A stretch of 64,000 nucleotides of DNA from Eopsaltria australis (Eukaryota > Chordata > Aves > Passeriformes > Petroicidae): contig JAVTVJ010000348.1 of the NCBI GenBank assembly GCA_034509425.1, positions 248,001 through 312,000 on the forward strand, read 5' to 3'. Each line of letters begins with the position of its first letter. Position 1 is the stretch's first letter. The notes below the pieces were generated by a model, which searched no databases, was not told the origin of the DNA, and was given only the letters and a program-made list of their open reading frames with translations. Positions 13,801-24,966 of the stretch are shown here, one piece after another. The translations under genes and the position numbers were made by a program.

Positions 13801-13857
13801 TTGCAGTGGCAGTTCAATGTGGGGGATGGTTGAAACTGAAACTATTAATCTTGAACT
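7807..13857. other. Unique DNA, no gene recognised
   Basis: No confident element. A mildly GC-richer patch at about 8430-8800 contains a plus-strand open frame of about 113 codons (8454-8795) with several Cys and Ser but no domain I recognise. A-rich tracts lie at about 9905-9960, with a minus-strand Phe-rich open frame opposite (9904-10317) that reflects base composition. T-rich runs lie at about 11462-11505. Around 9615-9680 a few words recall the minus-strand CR1 3' UTR, but too few to annotate. Confidence 0.5.
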
Positions 13858-13859
13858 AA

Positions 13860-14025
13860 ATTTTTGAAGCCCCAACACTAGTAGTGTTAAAAGCCAGGTT
13901 GGATAAATTCCAGAGCAACCCTACCAAGTGGGACATATCCCTGCATATGGCAATGGGGATTGGGGCTAGATGGTCTATAAGATACATTCCAGCCCCCAGA
14001 TATTCTATAATTCTAAGATTCTAGA
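13860..14025 (+). mobile_element. CR1 LINE, 3'-end fragment
   Basis: This is the extreme 3' UTR of a CR1 copy. It shows the 'gttaaaagccaggttggat' block (about 13887-13906), then the 'ctagatggtctataagatac' block near 13967-13986. The 3' end is a degenerate form of the terminal ATTCTATGA repeats that close CR1 elements (about 14003-14024). About 165 bases remain, a typical 5'-truncated insertion. The 3' end meets the 3' end of an oppositely oriented copy starting near 14050. Confidence 0.85.
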
Positions 14026-14049
14026 AACAGTGACAGAAAAACAAATTTT

Positions 14050-14550
14050 CATAAAATAATAAAGCATCAATGAGCATCATCAAAATCCAAGACTTGGCCC
14101 TGCACAGGACCAAGAATCACACCACCAGCCTGAGTGTGTTGTCCAAATGTTTCTTGTACTCTGAAAGGATTGGTGCTGTGACCAATTGGTGCTTTTTAGG
14201 GAAGCCAGTTCCAGTGCTCAACCACCCTCTGGGGTGAAAAACCTCTTCCTAATAGCCAACCTAAATCTTCCCTTACTCAACTTCATATTGTTTCCACAAG
14301 TCCTGTCACTGGTCACCAGAGTGACGAGATTGGTGCTTGCCCCTCTGTTTCCCCTCATGGGGATGCTGAAGGCTGCAATGAGGCCTCCCCTCAGTCTCCT
14401 CCAGGCTGAACAGACCCAGTGACTTCAAGCCACTCCTCATACAGCTTTCCCTCAAGGCCCTTCACCATACTCTTGCACCTCCTTTGGATGCTCTTTAAGG
14501 GCTTAATGTAATTTTTATATTGTAGCACCCAAAACTGGATTAAAGAGTAG
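14050..14550 (-). mobile_element. CR1 LINE, 5'-truncated, minus strand
   Basis: Read on the minus strand this is the C-terminal end of CR1 ORF2 plus the 3' UTR. The minus frame near 14400-14545 preserves the characteristic stretch with SIQRR, then MVKGLEGK and YEEW, which is the conserved tail of CR1 ORF2 after reverse transcriptase. The plus strand shows the matching words 'ggccctgcacagga' (about 14096-14109), 'aagccagttccagtgctcaa' (about 14201-14220) and 'ctcctccaggctgaacagac' (about 14396-14415). The terminal octamer repeats are degraded. It belongs to the same broad CR1 group as the copies at 19720, 38085, 40520 and 43432. Confidence 0.92.
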
Positions 14551-15395
14551 CATGAAGAATTTTCTGGAGAGAAAATTTGAATAGAGATGTGAAAAGTTTT
14601 ATGAGTAGGACCACACAGTGTGGAGAGAAACAAACTTATTATTTTAGTTCATAAGCAAAGGAAGATTTCACATCCCACCATGAACCCTTACTGAATTTCG
14701 TCTTTGAATTTCTCACCAGAAAAAAGGTGACTACCTCAGTAACTATTTTTTAAATGTAATTGCACTACTCGTTAAATTTATAAGACTTCAGATCTAGTCT
14801 TGCAGTTAAGTCCCTGACATTAAGTCTCCTGGAATAAATTCTTTGCTTGTTTTACCAAGATGTGTGATGCTGAAGACATAGTAATGTATGGCATGATGCT
14901 GTATGGCCACAAACAGCCTGGTGTGCAAGGAAAGGAAAGAACCCAGATAAAATATCATGAAAGGCATCTCCCAAGAGAGCTATATCTGCTAATATGTTTA
15001 ACATAGGCAGAAGCTGGGAAACAATTTGTGCCACACTTCAGAGAATCACTGATGGATGGGAGAGAGATGGTATAGACAAGTATATGCATTGGACAGGAAT
15101 TCTATTTAAAAAATGCATTAACTCTCATGCTTGTCCTGCAAAAGCAGATGGCTGTGTAACATATTGCAGTTCAAAGAAAACTCAGAGTGCCACAGGAGGG
15201 TGTTCCCTGGAGTAATGAAGCTGGTTACATAAAATAAAAATAAAACAGGTAGCTTATCAGTTGCCTGAAATAAATCTGAAGGAGTGAGAAATAGGCCTTA
15301 TTAAAGAGACTGACCAGCCTCTTGTATTTGATAATGTCTTTATAAATTACATTAAAGATAGTAGTGGATTGCAGACTTGCAACTTTGTGTAGTAA
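14551..15395. other. Unique DNA, no gene seen
   Basis: No recognisable element. Short open frames on both strands at about 14852-15215 carry no known domain. Confidence 0.5.
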
Positions 15396-15432
15396 TTTTA
15401 TCTGTAATTTATCTGTAATTTATCTGTAATTT
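15396..15432. repeat. Tandem repeat, 11-base unit
   Basis: The unit TTATCTGTAAT is repeated slightly more than three times with no mismatch, a small young minisatellite in AT-rich DNA. Unique sequence follows to about 16040. Confidence 0.85.
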
Positions 15433-16044
15433 AACATTGCTCTATCTGATGCCTGATGGAAGCTGCATCTTCCCTGAAATGCACTTTCAACTTACATGTA
15501 ATTTCTTATTGAAGAGATAAATAGAAAATAGCATTTATGTTTTTAAAAGACAAAACAATATATTCATAAAAGTTCCATTAAATTGAATTTAAAAGAGCAG
15601 GTGAAATGATGTGAAGCTGAGTTAGTAACTGCATACACGAAAGCAAGATTAATAAGAAGATTTAGACTGACAGTCCTGAAAAAACCAGAGCTGCCTGTTC
15701 ACAATGTAAAGGGTCATTGACTGTATTTATTGCAAACATAATTGTTTTGTTCTATGAAGCAAAGAAGTAGCTTTGTTTATGAGTGTGTCTGCATATTTGG
15801 TGGCATTGTATATGAACATGCCAATAAAGAACACATGACACGTGATTTCATATGTAAAAATTCTTTCACAAGTTTTATTATTTATAAGATAATGAAAATA
15901 ATACAAATAACTGAAGACAACATTTGACAGACAAAGTAAAAGGACAATGGTTCCCACATTTCCTGCTTCAAATTCCATGAGCATCTTTTGAATACATGTG
16001 TTTGTAAAACTCCAGGATGCATAAAAGCATGCTGAGTGACTTAA

Positions 16045-16692
16045 AAAGTCATGGCAGTCAGGTGGTACCCCAACGACCGAAGAAAACAGAACATTGTACA
16101 CATTTTCAAAAAGGATGACAAGGAGGACCCTGGGAACTACTGATCAACAAGGTTAATCTTTGGACCCAGTAACATCACAAAACAGGTCATCCTGGAAGTC
16201 ATGTTGAAAGGTATGGAAAACAGGGAGGTGATTAGAGAGAGCCAAGACGGGTTTACCAAGGACAAAACATGCCTGAGTAACCATGTCCTTCAACAATGGA
16301 GTGACTGCATCCCCGGACAAGGGAAGAGCTAGAGATATCATTTACTTGGACTTCTTTAAGGCTGCTTATATGGTCCCACAAAAAATTCTTGCCTCTAAAT
16401 TGGCTTTGAAGGACTGTTAGATAAGAAATTGGCTGGATGATCCCATTCAAAGGGTTACAGTCGATGTCTCAATGTCCAAATGCAAACCAGTAGTGAATGG
16501 TGTCCCTCAGGGGTGTGTACTGGGACCAATAGTATTAAATATTTTCATCAGTGGATGGATAATGAAATTGAGTGCACCTTTAGCAAGTCTGCAGGAGACA
16601 GAAGTTGAATGGTGCAATTGATTCTCTTGAGTAAAAGAATACTGTCCAGAGGAATCTTGACTGGTTTGAGGAATGGGCTGATGAAACCTCAT
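16045..16692 (+). mobile_element. CR1 LINE, reverse transcriptase half (split copy, part 1)
   Basis: This covers CR1 ORF2 from just before the reverse transcriptase to the end of its palm. Visible blocks are 'aaggaggaccctgggaacta' (about 16120-16139), the 'gatatcatttacttggactt' block (about 16333-16352) and 'ggtgtccctcaggggtgtgt' (16499-16518). That last block encodes the GVPQG motif. The catalytic Asp-Asp box that should follow near 16582-16600 is disrupted. Frameshifts and stops are frequent. The copy stops at 16692 where a solo LTR has inserted and resumes at 17575. I treat 16045-16692 and 17575-18215 as one element. Confidence 0.92.
16688..16692. repeat. Target-site duplication, left copy (CTCAT)
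   Basis: CTCAT immediately precedes the TG start of the LTR at 16693 and is repeated exactly at 17575-17579 after its CA end. A 5-bp duplication is typical of ERVL-type (class III) integration. Confidence 0.93.
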
Positions 16693-17574
16693 TGTCCTGG
16701 TTTGAAGGACAGGTGTCTGTTAAGGAAGGCAGGAGCCTCCCTTGGAATGGGAAACTGTAACCCCTCTCCCTCCGAATTATTATAAATTTGAAATCAAGAG
16801 GCTCTCAGGCAAAGATATGGGAATAGGAATAACAGTTCTTTACTATATCTAAAACAAGGATAACAAATAACAACAACTATAACGTTGACCAACAAACAGA
16901 ACCAGAAACCCAGTGGCAGCCTGCTCGGCTTCAGGCTTTTCCCTTGTGATTCCCCGGTGCCTGCAGGGGGCGCTCCGGCGTGAGCTCAGGTAGCACACGG
17001 CAATGGCGACTGCCCGAGGCACGGAGGGATGGAGGAGAGCCCTTGCTCCACAGACCCTCGGGGGGCAGCTGGTGTCGGTGCTGCAGCAGGATCCCCGGAC
17101 ACAGGGAGCTGGGATGGTAGAGGTCCCGACGTGCAGGGGGAGCCCCGCTATAATGTAGCGAAGAAACTCGGAGCGGTGAGGAGGAGCGGGGCAGAGACAG
17201 GCTGGTGGCAGGCAGGTCGGCTCCGGATGGGGCAGAGGGCAGAGACTCACAGCAGACAGACCGGCAGCTCCGCGCTGGCTTCTCAGGGGCCGTGGGTTCA
17301 GCAGACAGCAGCTCCGACCGTCCAGCTCCGAGGGTCCCGAGTAAAAACCTGACTTCCCCCCTGCCCTTGCTTTTCAGTCTCCAAAATCTTGCGTTGTCAA
17401 GCCCTGCTTCCATGAGGGGCAATTCTGCCGCACCCTGCCAAGGAGAAAGGCTACAGCCTTGTGCTTTGTTCTCTTAAGTACTCAGTAATTAGCTCAGTCA
17501 TTTGTGTCTTAGCAACCTATGGGAGAAAAAATTCCTGAGGAAAAAAAAAAACAACTAAAATCTAACCTCCAACA
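16693..17574 (-). mobile_element. Solo LTR of an avian endogenous retrovirus, 882 bp
   Basis: The segment starts TG (16693-16694), ends CA (17573-17574) and is flanked by a perfect 5-bp duplication, so the boundaries are firm. Orientation is minus: on that strand the 3' part has a poly(A)-signal variant AGTAAA (plus-strand 16839-16844), then a U5-like region ending in CCAGGACA. The middle (about 16940-17340) is strongly GC- and CpG-rich, unlike the flanking DNA, and probably holds the U3 promoter region. No retroviral genes flank it, so it is a recombination-derived solo LTR. Long open frames here, including a 163-codon one on the minus strand (16931-17422), have no retroviral or other recognised motif and are by-products of GC-rich DNA. 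I recall this LTR type as common in passerines. Confidence 0.92.
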
Positions 17575-17579
17575 CTCAT
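17575..17579. repeat. Target-site duplication, right copy (CTCAT)
   Basis: Exact match to 16688-16692. Removing the LTR and one copy restores continuity of the CR1 pattern across the join, confirming insertion into a pre-existing CR1. Confidence 0.93.
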
Positions 17580-18215
17580 GAAGTTCAAAAAGGCCAATTT
17601 CAAGGTCCTGAACCTGGACCAGGCAATCCCAAATATCTATACAAACTGGGTGAATAACTGATTGAGAGTAGCCCTACAGGGAAGGATTTGGGTATATTGG
17701 GAGTTGAAAAATTATGTATGAATCGTCAAAGTACCCTTGAAGTTCAGAAAGCCATCATATCCAGGGCAGCATAAAAGAAGTGTAGCCAGCAGGTCATGGA
17801 GGACAATTCTCCCTCTTTACTCCACCTCATGAAATGTCACCTGGAGTAACAAGTCGAGCTCTGGGATCCTCAATACAAAACAGACATAGACCTGTTCGAG
17901 TAGTTCCAAAGGAAGGACACAAGAACGATAAAAGGGCTGGAGAAACTCACCTATGAAGAGAGGCTGGGAGAATTAGGGTTGGTCAGCTTGGAGAACAGAA
18001 GACTCCAGGAAGACCTTATTGTGGTCTTTGAATACTTACAGGGGGATTGCAAGAAATAGAGATAAAGACTTTTTGCTAGGACATTTAGTGACAAGAAAAG
18101 GGGCAATGTTTTTTAATGGAAAGAGAGTACAGTTACACTGACTAAAAGGAAATTTTTTTTTTATCATGAGAGTGGCAAGTCACTGGAACAGATTGTCCAG
18201 AGAAGACATTGAAAT
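17580..18215 (+). mobile_element. CR1 LINE, C-terminal half (split copy, part 2)
   Basis: This continues the interrupted CR1 with 'gaagttcaaaaaggccaatt' (17580-17599), the 'agtagccctacagggaagga' block (about 17666-17685), 'gtgtagccagcaggtc' (about 17780-17795) and 'cctatgaagagaggctggga' (about 17950-17969). It loses similarity near 18215, inside the block that in intact copies leads into the 3' UTR. The terminal repeats are missing, so the 3' end was lost by a later deletion or has decayed beyond recognition. Confidence 0.9.
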
Positions 18216-19719
18216 TTATTTGGGAAAAAATATATAATTTTTTTTCTTGTAACAGAATAGGCAGGGAACTTTCTTTTACCCTCTATAGAATCTAGACAGC
18301 CCTTGTCAAAAAAGGTGATTGTTCATTAAGTGTTTAGTCCACTTAAAATGTTTTCATGCCTGTTTATTGAATAATTAGGCAGAAGTTTTGCTCCTTAGCC
18401 ATTTATTAATGTTAATGTAATGCAAATTTCTCCCATAATGTATTACTATTTGCCAGAGGTAAAGTTGAACATGTGATCATTAAGTCTTTATAAAAAGTGG
18501 CCATAATTCTTTCTAAAGTGGTTAAAAGTTTTGCTCCATTTCTCTAAGGTTTAGTTGTGTGTGGGTTTTTTAACTTCATTAACAAATTAATTTTTCACAG
18601 AACCTGTGGTTACTATTGGTTAATATTTGTTCCTATTCAACATAATTGATACTTCAATAAAATACCCTTTCCTGTCTCACTAGGTATTTGTTTTGTCACT
18701 GTGTATGTGGATGAAAAGCACTTCAGTATCATCCCAATGACTTTTACATGAATAGCTGAGACAACAACCAGTAGTGCACTCAGCAGGGAATGCCATTTGT
18801 TGTTTAAAATACAATAAATTATACCAAGTCAGAGGTGTGACAGAAATTCACTAACATACTACAAAAGTCATTAACTCAGACTGAGACCTGGCTTATTTCC
18901 AGCTACTTGAGTGGAATTAAGCCAATGCTAAATTTGGCCCATTAACTTCTGTATGGTTTCTGCTACACATAAGTTTGTTCATTCTGTATTCAAACATTTT
19001 ATTACCAAGATTAATAGCCTCTCTCCTATTGCATTAATAATCCAATAGCATGACAAGGAACGGCTAACACAATGCAGAATGCATAAACTCATTAAAAATA
19101 ATTACTTTGACACAGTGGGTTGTGCTTCTCAGGGACTGATTTCAAATCCTGGCTAAAGTATATTGCTGTACTGGCAAAATGTCAGAGATACATGGGATCT
19201 ATGACAGACCCTGTAAACCGTCTGAACACTGTCATACACAGTAGCTGTAAAGATTATCTACAGAACACTTTTCTTATTCTAAGAAATTATAGCTTTTATT
19301 TATGATGTAAAAATTCACATATTAATATGACTGGATGGCTCCAAAATTTTATTAAGTTATGAAATACTTAGCTTTTGATGTTTTTTGGCCCAAAAGTCAA
19401 GAAGACTTTAATCTTCACTATATTAGATGAAGAATTACTTGAATTAAATGTAGGCTTTCCCTTCTTCATTATATAACATTTCTATTAATACTTTTTCACA
19501 AAAAGGTATGGTAAGTCTTGAGATCAGGTAATTGTTTAAATAGACCTTCAGGAACATATGGAGTATTTTGCCTGTGTCGATGTCAGTTTTCAGTACTATT
19601 AGATTTGCATTTCATTTTCAAAAAGTGAGTTATCTTTATTTAGTTTTGAAAATGGCTTATCCGCATTTTTGCAGATCTTGTATTTCTGAGCAGAACAATA
19701 CACAGCTATGCTGGTTATC
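18216..19719. other. AT-rich unique DNA, no gene seen
   Basis: Unique sequence with T-rich runs near 18150 and 18236. No exon or repeat recognised. Confidence 0.5.
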
Positions 19720-21622
19720 AGGGAAAGAAAAAAACCCACAGAGTTCTGCATAAGGCATATTGCTGAGGTAGAGCATAGGGTAAAAATTCATGCAACCAAA
19801 GCCCGGTTGGAGATGAAGCTGGCCAAAAATGTGGGCACAATAAAAAGTTTTTTCAAATATATTAATTGCAAAAGGCAAAATAGCATCTGCCCATTACAGG
19901 ATGAGGATTGGTGCCTCACAAATAGGGTCACAGACAAGGCAGAACTGTCTAATGCTTTCTTTGCCTCTGTCTTCAACACAGATGACAGACCAAGTACGTA
20001 TCAGTGCCCTGAGCTGGAGGGCCTATGGCTTTGAGAATGATCAGTTCCCAGTTGAATTTGAGCAGGATCTGCTGCACCAGCTGGATTCCTACAAATCTGT
20101 GGGCCCTGATAGGATTCATCCAAAGATCCTCAAAGACCTAGCTGATGTCATTGCAAGGACTCTCTCGATGATTTTTGGACAGTCTTGGGAATCTCAAGGG
20201 GTCCCAACTGACTAGAAGACAGAGAATGTTGCTGCAATTTTCAAGGGAAAGAAGGAGAATCACAGAAAGTATAGGTCTGTCAGACTCAATTCAGTGCTGG
20301 GTAAAATCATGGAAAAGGTTGTTCTAGGAAGTATTGAAAAGTACCTGGAGGACAGTGCAGTCATTGATCACAGCAGGCACAGCTGCATGAGGGGAAGGGT
20401 CCTGATTGTCAAACCTGATTTCCTTCTCTGACAGGTTAACTCCACAAAACCGGTGTAGGAAAGCCAGTAGATGCAATCTTTTGAGACTTCAACAAAGCTT
20501 TTGATGCTGTCTCTCACAGTATCCTTCTGGACAAAATGTCCAGCACACAGCTGGATGAACACCACATCATACTATGGGTGAGTAACTGGTTCTTAGATAG
20601 GACACAAAGGGTTATCATGAATGGGGTGACATCAGCTGGCATCCGTTCTCTAGTGGGTTTTCACTGGGCTCCATCCTCAGCCCTGTGCTCTTCAATAACT
20701 TCTTCAATGACTTGGATGCAGGATTTAAAGCAACACTAATCAAGTTTGCCAATGACACTAAACTGGGAGGAGCTGTCAACTCCTCAAGGGCAGAGAGGCC
20801 CTACAGAGAGAGCTTCACAAATTAGAGAGATGGGCAATCATCAACTATATGAATGTTAATGAGGGTAAGTGCCAGATTCTATACATGGAATGAGGCAACT
20901 CTGGTTTTGTATAAACTGGGGAATGAGATGCTGGAAATCAGTGCTGTGGAAAGGGACCTGGGGTTCTGGTCAGTGGCAAGTTGAACAAGAGTCAGCAGTG
21001 CCCGGGCAGCCAGGAGGGCCAACCCTGTCCTGGGGGGCATCAGGCACAGCATCACCAGCCAGGCAAGGGAGGGGATTGTCCTGCTCTGCTCTGCACTGGG
21101 GCAGCCTCACCTCCTGTGTGAGGCTTTGAGTGTCACAATATAAAAATGACATTAAGCTCTTGGAAAGCATCCAAAGGAGAGCAACGAGGGTGGTGATGGG
21201 CCTTGAGAGGAGTCAACATGAGGAGTCACTGAGGTCACTTAGTCTTTACAGCCTGGAGAAGAGGAGACTAAGGGGAGATATCATTGCAGTCTTCAACACC
21301 CTCATGAAGGGAAACAGAGAGGCAGGTATCAATCTCTTCACTTTCATGACCCATGGCAGGAATTGAAGAAACAATATGAAGCTTAGTCAGGTGAGGTTTA
21401 GGTTGGATATTAGGAAAAGGTTTTTTCACCCAGAGGGTAACTGAGCACTGGAACAGGATACCCAGGGAAGTGGTCACAGCATCAATCCTATCAGAGTTGA
21501 AGAAGCATTTGGAGAACACACTCAGGCCCATGGTGTGATTCTTGGGATGTCCTGCAGAGGGTCAGGAGTTGGACTTTGATGATTCTGATGGATTTCTTCT
21601 TACTCAGCATATTTTATGATCA
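19720..21622 (+). mobile_element. CR1 LINE, longest unsplit copy (about 1.9 kb)
   Basis: It spans the ORF2 linker, the whole reverse transcriptase, the C-terminal domain and the 3' UTR. Pieces of ORF2 are readable in shifting frames. The linker has the 'ELSNAFFASVF' block (about 19941-19975), and the start of reverse transcriptase has 'SVGPDRIHPKILKDLADVIA' (about 20096-20155). The catalytic box reads FAND (20746-20757) where active elements have FADD, so the first Asp is lost. The C-terminal block with ESIQRRATRVVMGLE lies near 21160-21210. The 3' UTR ends with the 'caggagttggactttgatga' block and a degenerate terminal repeat near 21605-21620. A frameshift lies between about 19990 and 20040, and stops occur throughout. 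The 5' end is truncated, as usual for CR1. It is dead. Confidence 0.95.
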
Positions 21623-23884
21623 CTGTTCCTGTTTTACATTAATTTTGCTTATCTATATAGATGACCCAGAATAAGGGCAAATCAGGCCTGTTTAACAATT
21701 CCTGATTACATTTTTATGCCATGGTCATGTCTTTAAACACATATTTTCTTGTAGCTCATTATTTGGCTATGAAGTAATGCAGCCTGTGTTCCCATTTGTG
21801 ATATTGTAACAAAGGATAGAAATGTATTGATTCTTTATCTATTCACCATAATATAATTTGTGAATGTCTGTTCAATTGCAATAGTGTAATGAATGTGACA
21901 ATGCAGTTTAACACTGAGTTCTACAATAATGGTTTGTTTCTCATCACTTGAATAGAAGTAGAAATATTAAGTCATCAGATGACAAAAAGGCTGGTGAAGA
22001 TTGCGCAAAGCAGTTGACTTGCATGAATTTATGTAGTAATTCAGCAAAATCTCTAAAAATCATGGGATTTGTTTCCACTTCCCCAGTTGTGTTGGAATAA
22101 AATACTTAAAATAAGAAGTCTTAAATTATATACTATAAATGCAGATCTTTTGCATGCAGTCATCACTACTATTGCTTGACTAGAGAATCAAAACACAATA
22201 TGGGTTTGTTTACAGAGGATAGGGTTCAAAAAATGAAGAAACCTCAGCAGACAGAGAAAACATGACATGACTGTATAATACCCATGTTTGATAATGCTTC
22301 ACTACCACTTAACGAACTATGACAACAGTCAAAGGGTCAGTGGTTTCTAACAAAATCAAAGACCTAGCAGACAGCCCCCTAGATGACCTGCTAACCTTCT
22401 AATTTCCAACTTCTTTACTGTCAATAAAAGAGCTGAATTCAGCATGATTAATTACAAAAGCGTTCTAGATGACTGTTAATTAATGGCAGTATGGATTTTA
22501 CTCATCTGTCAGTGTTTCCTTTCTTTTTGACTAATACACTATGATGATAAATTAGCATGTTTTACCTCATGTTTTGCCAACTATTATTATCAGAACTTTA
22601 GTCATTTATTATTGGATACATTTACATGCCAGAGACACATGTACAATCTTGACAACCATTTTTCAGGATATAGCTGTCACTTAGCAGGTAGACTTTACAT
22701 TTTCAAATGTTTGCCCTCCTAAATCCATTTTCTAAATAATATGAAACTTGAATCTAATCTCTTCTGAAATTGATGGGTCTTCAATTGTGTCTAAAAATGT
22801 ATCAAGTGGGGTTTGTGATATCAAAGACATTCCTAAGAAATATATTAATGTAACATGTGTGTGGGAAGAATACAAGTGTCATTTCTAGATTTTTTGAAAT
22901 TACTGAAAGCCCAGTATGTGTGAATAGACACAGAGTCCTGCAAAATAGATTCTGTCCCAACCATTGCCCTGTCTACTGTTGTTTGTGGGCACAACCAGTC
23001 TGCATTAGAGGAGGCTGGCCAAGAGCATGATGAATGTAAGCTAATTGGTTGGAAGAATAGGGGACATTCTCAAAAGCAGGTAGAAAATGTAGTACAGGTT
23101 AGCTGAAATCATGAGTACCAAGACTGTTGAAATGCTCAGACATCCTTTTGAACAGTGACAAGACTTTGGGTTGAAAAAGTAGAATGTAGCTGATGGTGGA
23201 CAGAGTGAATATCTCAGTGTTTCGAGGCATAATTGACTGGCTTTGGTTAATATGAAGAACATTTATCTTATTTAAACAGATTATGTTAAAATAGTTGGAT
23301 ATCAGTCAATTTATCTGCTAAGATCAGCTCACTCCTGATTTTGACCTCCATATATCATAGTATAAAGATGGGCAGAGTGGAGTGATTTTCTTGTGTTTCA
23401 CTGGTCACGTTGCATTACGTTTTATGACAAGCATTTGCACTTGAAATAGTTTTCATCAAGTATGCTAGCTACTCTACATTCAAAGTTCAAGCAGAGTATA
23501 TGGCCCATGGTGCAAATGCTATTCTGTTGATGGGACTTTTAACAGTAAGCAGCAAAATTGCATTTAGAAACACGATGACTATTAAAAGAAATCTCAGAGA
23601 GATAAAGACCATATCTAATAATTCACATCTTTCTTATGCGACAGTGAAGAAGCATGCAAAACATAGCTAAATTAAGTTGACATAATGAAGAAGTTGATCA
23701 CTGAAAGTTTTCTGCAGCCAGATGCTTAATTTGATTTTTTTTGTTTTCTAAATGTATTACCTTAATTAGACATCCAAAAATGCATTTCAAAACTGAGTAC
23801 AAGAGAAAGATTCAAGGTTGATGATGAATGTACTGTGAACAGTAAGACCTTTTGTTCATACATTTTGAAAATATGCATCATTAC
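21623..23884. other. AT-rich unique DNA, no gene seen
   Basis: Unique sequence without a recognisable exon or repeat. A minus-strand open frame at 23041-23262 (73 codons) is hydrophobic but matches nothing known to me. Confidence 0.5.
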
Positions 23885-24300
23885 ACCTGTTCCTAAAAAG
23901 GGTAAAAAAGGGTAAAAAGGGTAAAGGAGAGTAAAAAAGGAGGAGGACCCTGGGAAGTATTAACCAATCATCCTCATCTCCATGTTCAATAGCATCATGG
24001 AACAGTTCTTACTGGAAGACATGTGGAAACATATGAAAGATAGGGAGCTTATTAGAGACAGGCTTTAATCTAAGAGTAGGTTTAGATTTCACATAAAGTA
24101 GAAATTTTTTACAGTACAGGCGGTGAGACAGTAGAGAAACTGTGAATGCAGATCATCAAAAGAATTCAAAGTCAGGATGATGGGGCTTTGAGCAACTTGA
24201 TCTAGTGAATGGTGTTCCTGGCCATAGCAGATGGTTGAAGTAGATGATCTTTAAAGGTTGCTTTCAACTTAAACCAATCTATAATTTTATGACTCTATAT
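23885..24300 (+). mobile_element. CR1 LINE with large internal deletion
   Basis: Two distant parts of CR1 are fused. 23905-24061 matches the start of reverse transcriptase ('aggaggaccctgggaagta' near 23940, then 'gggagcttattagagacag'). 24062-24300 matches the last 240 bases of the element, ending in a decayed form of the terminal ATTCTATGA repeats. In an intact copy these are separated by well over a kilobase. The left part begins with several copies of a short gggtaaaaa-type unit (23899-23938), where the parent has only one or two. Confidence 0.88.
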
Positions 24301-24966
24301 CATTCCTAAAAATTATATTTTTTGTGGAAATAAATTGAGCAATTTAATGAAATCTCCACCATTTTTACTACTATTATTCAATCTAACTGATAAGCACTGT
24401 AAAACAGTCTTGCTATCACTGGGATAAAAGGAAATTAATGCATTATCTTGTACAAGTAGAGAGTGGAATAAAGAGTGATTGGAAGTTGTTAAAAAGAAAC
24501 TCTTTCAGCTGGTCAAAATTAATAGTTTATAACATCATCTTTTCTAATAATGATTGAAGAAGTTACTGACCGGCAAATAAAATGTAACCTCTGACTACAA
24601 TAGACAGAAAAAGCAGAAGAATAATGGTGCCCTGATAATAATTTTGACATTATTATTGTTGCAAATTAGGATTGAACTCACTCTTCTTGGCACACCATTT
24701 CAGCTGTACTATAAATCCTTAGATTTCTTACAAAGAGAATCAGTTTTTTATAGTTTTAAAACTTTATTCTATCTTATGAGGGAATGCCCTGAAATGAATT
24801 CAATACTGTGGTTTCATAAAGATTAACATTAAATGTTCTTTTTGTTGTATGGCAAGAGAAGACAGATTTTGGCCCTGATTAAAATCATAGAAAGAACACA
24901 TTTATGGGTTTTTTTAAAAAAAAACAAAAACTGAGCAGAATTTCCTAGTCTTATGTCATGGCTCAA
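24301..24966. other. AT-rich unique DNA, no gene seen
   Basis: No recognisable feature. A short plus-strand open frame at 24644-24826 appears to be chance. Confidence 0.5.

Noticed and set aside
16931..17422. 163-codon open frame on the minus strand
   Set aside because: It lies wholly inside the GC-rich core of a solo LTR, overlaps long open frames on the other strand, and has no retroviral or cellular motif. GC-rich DNA has few stops.
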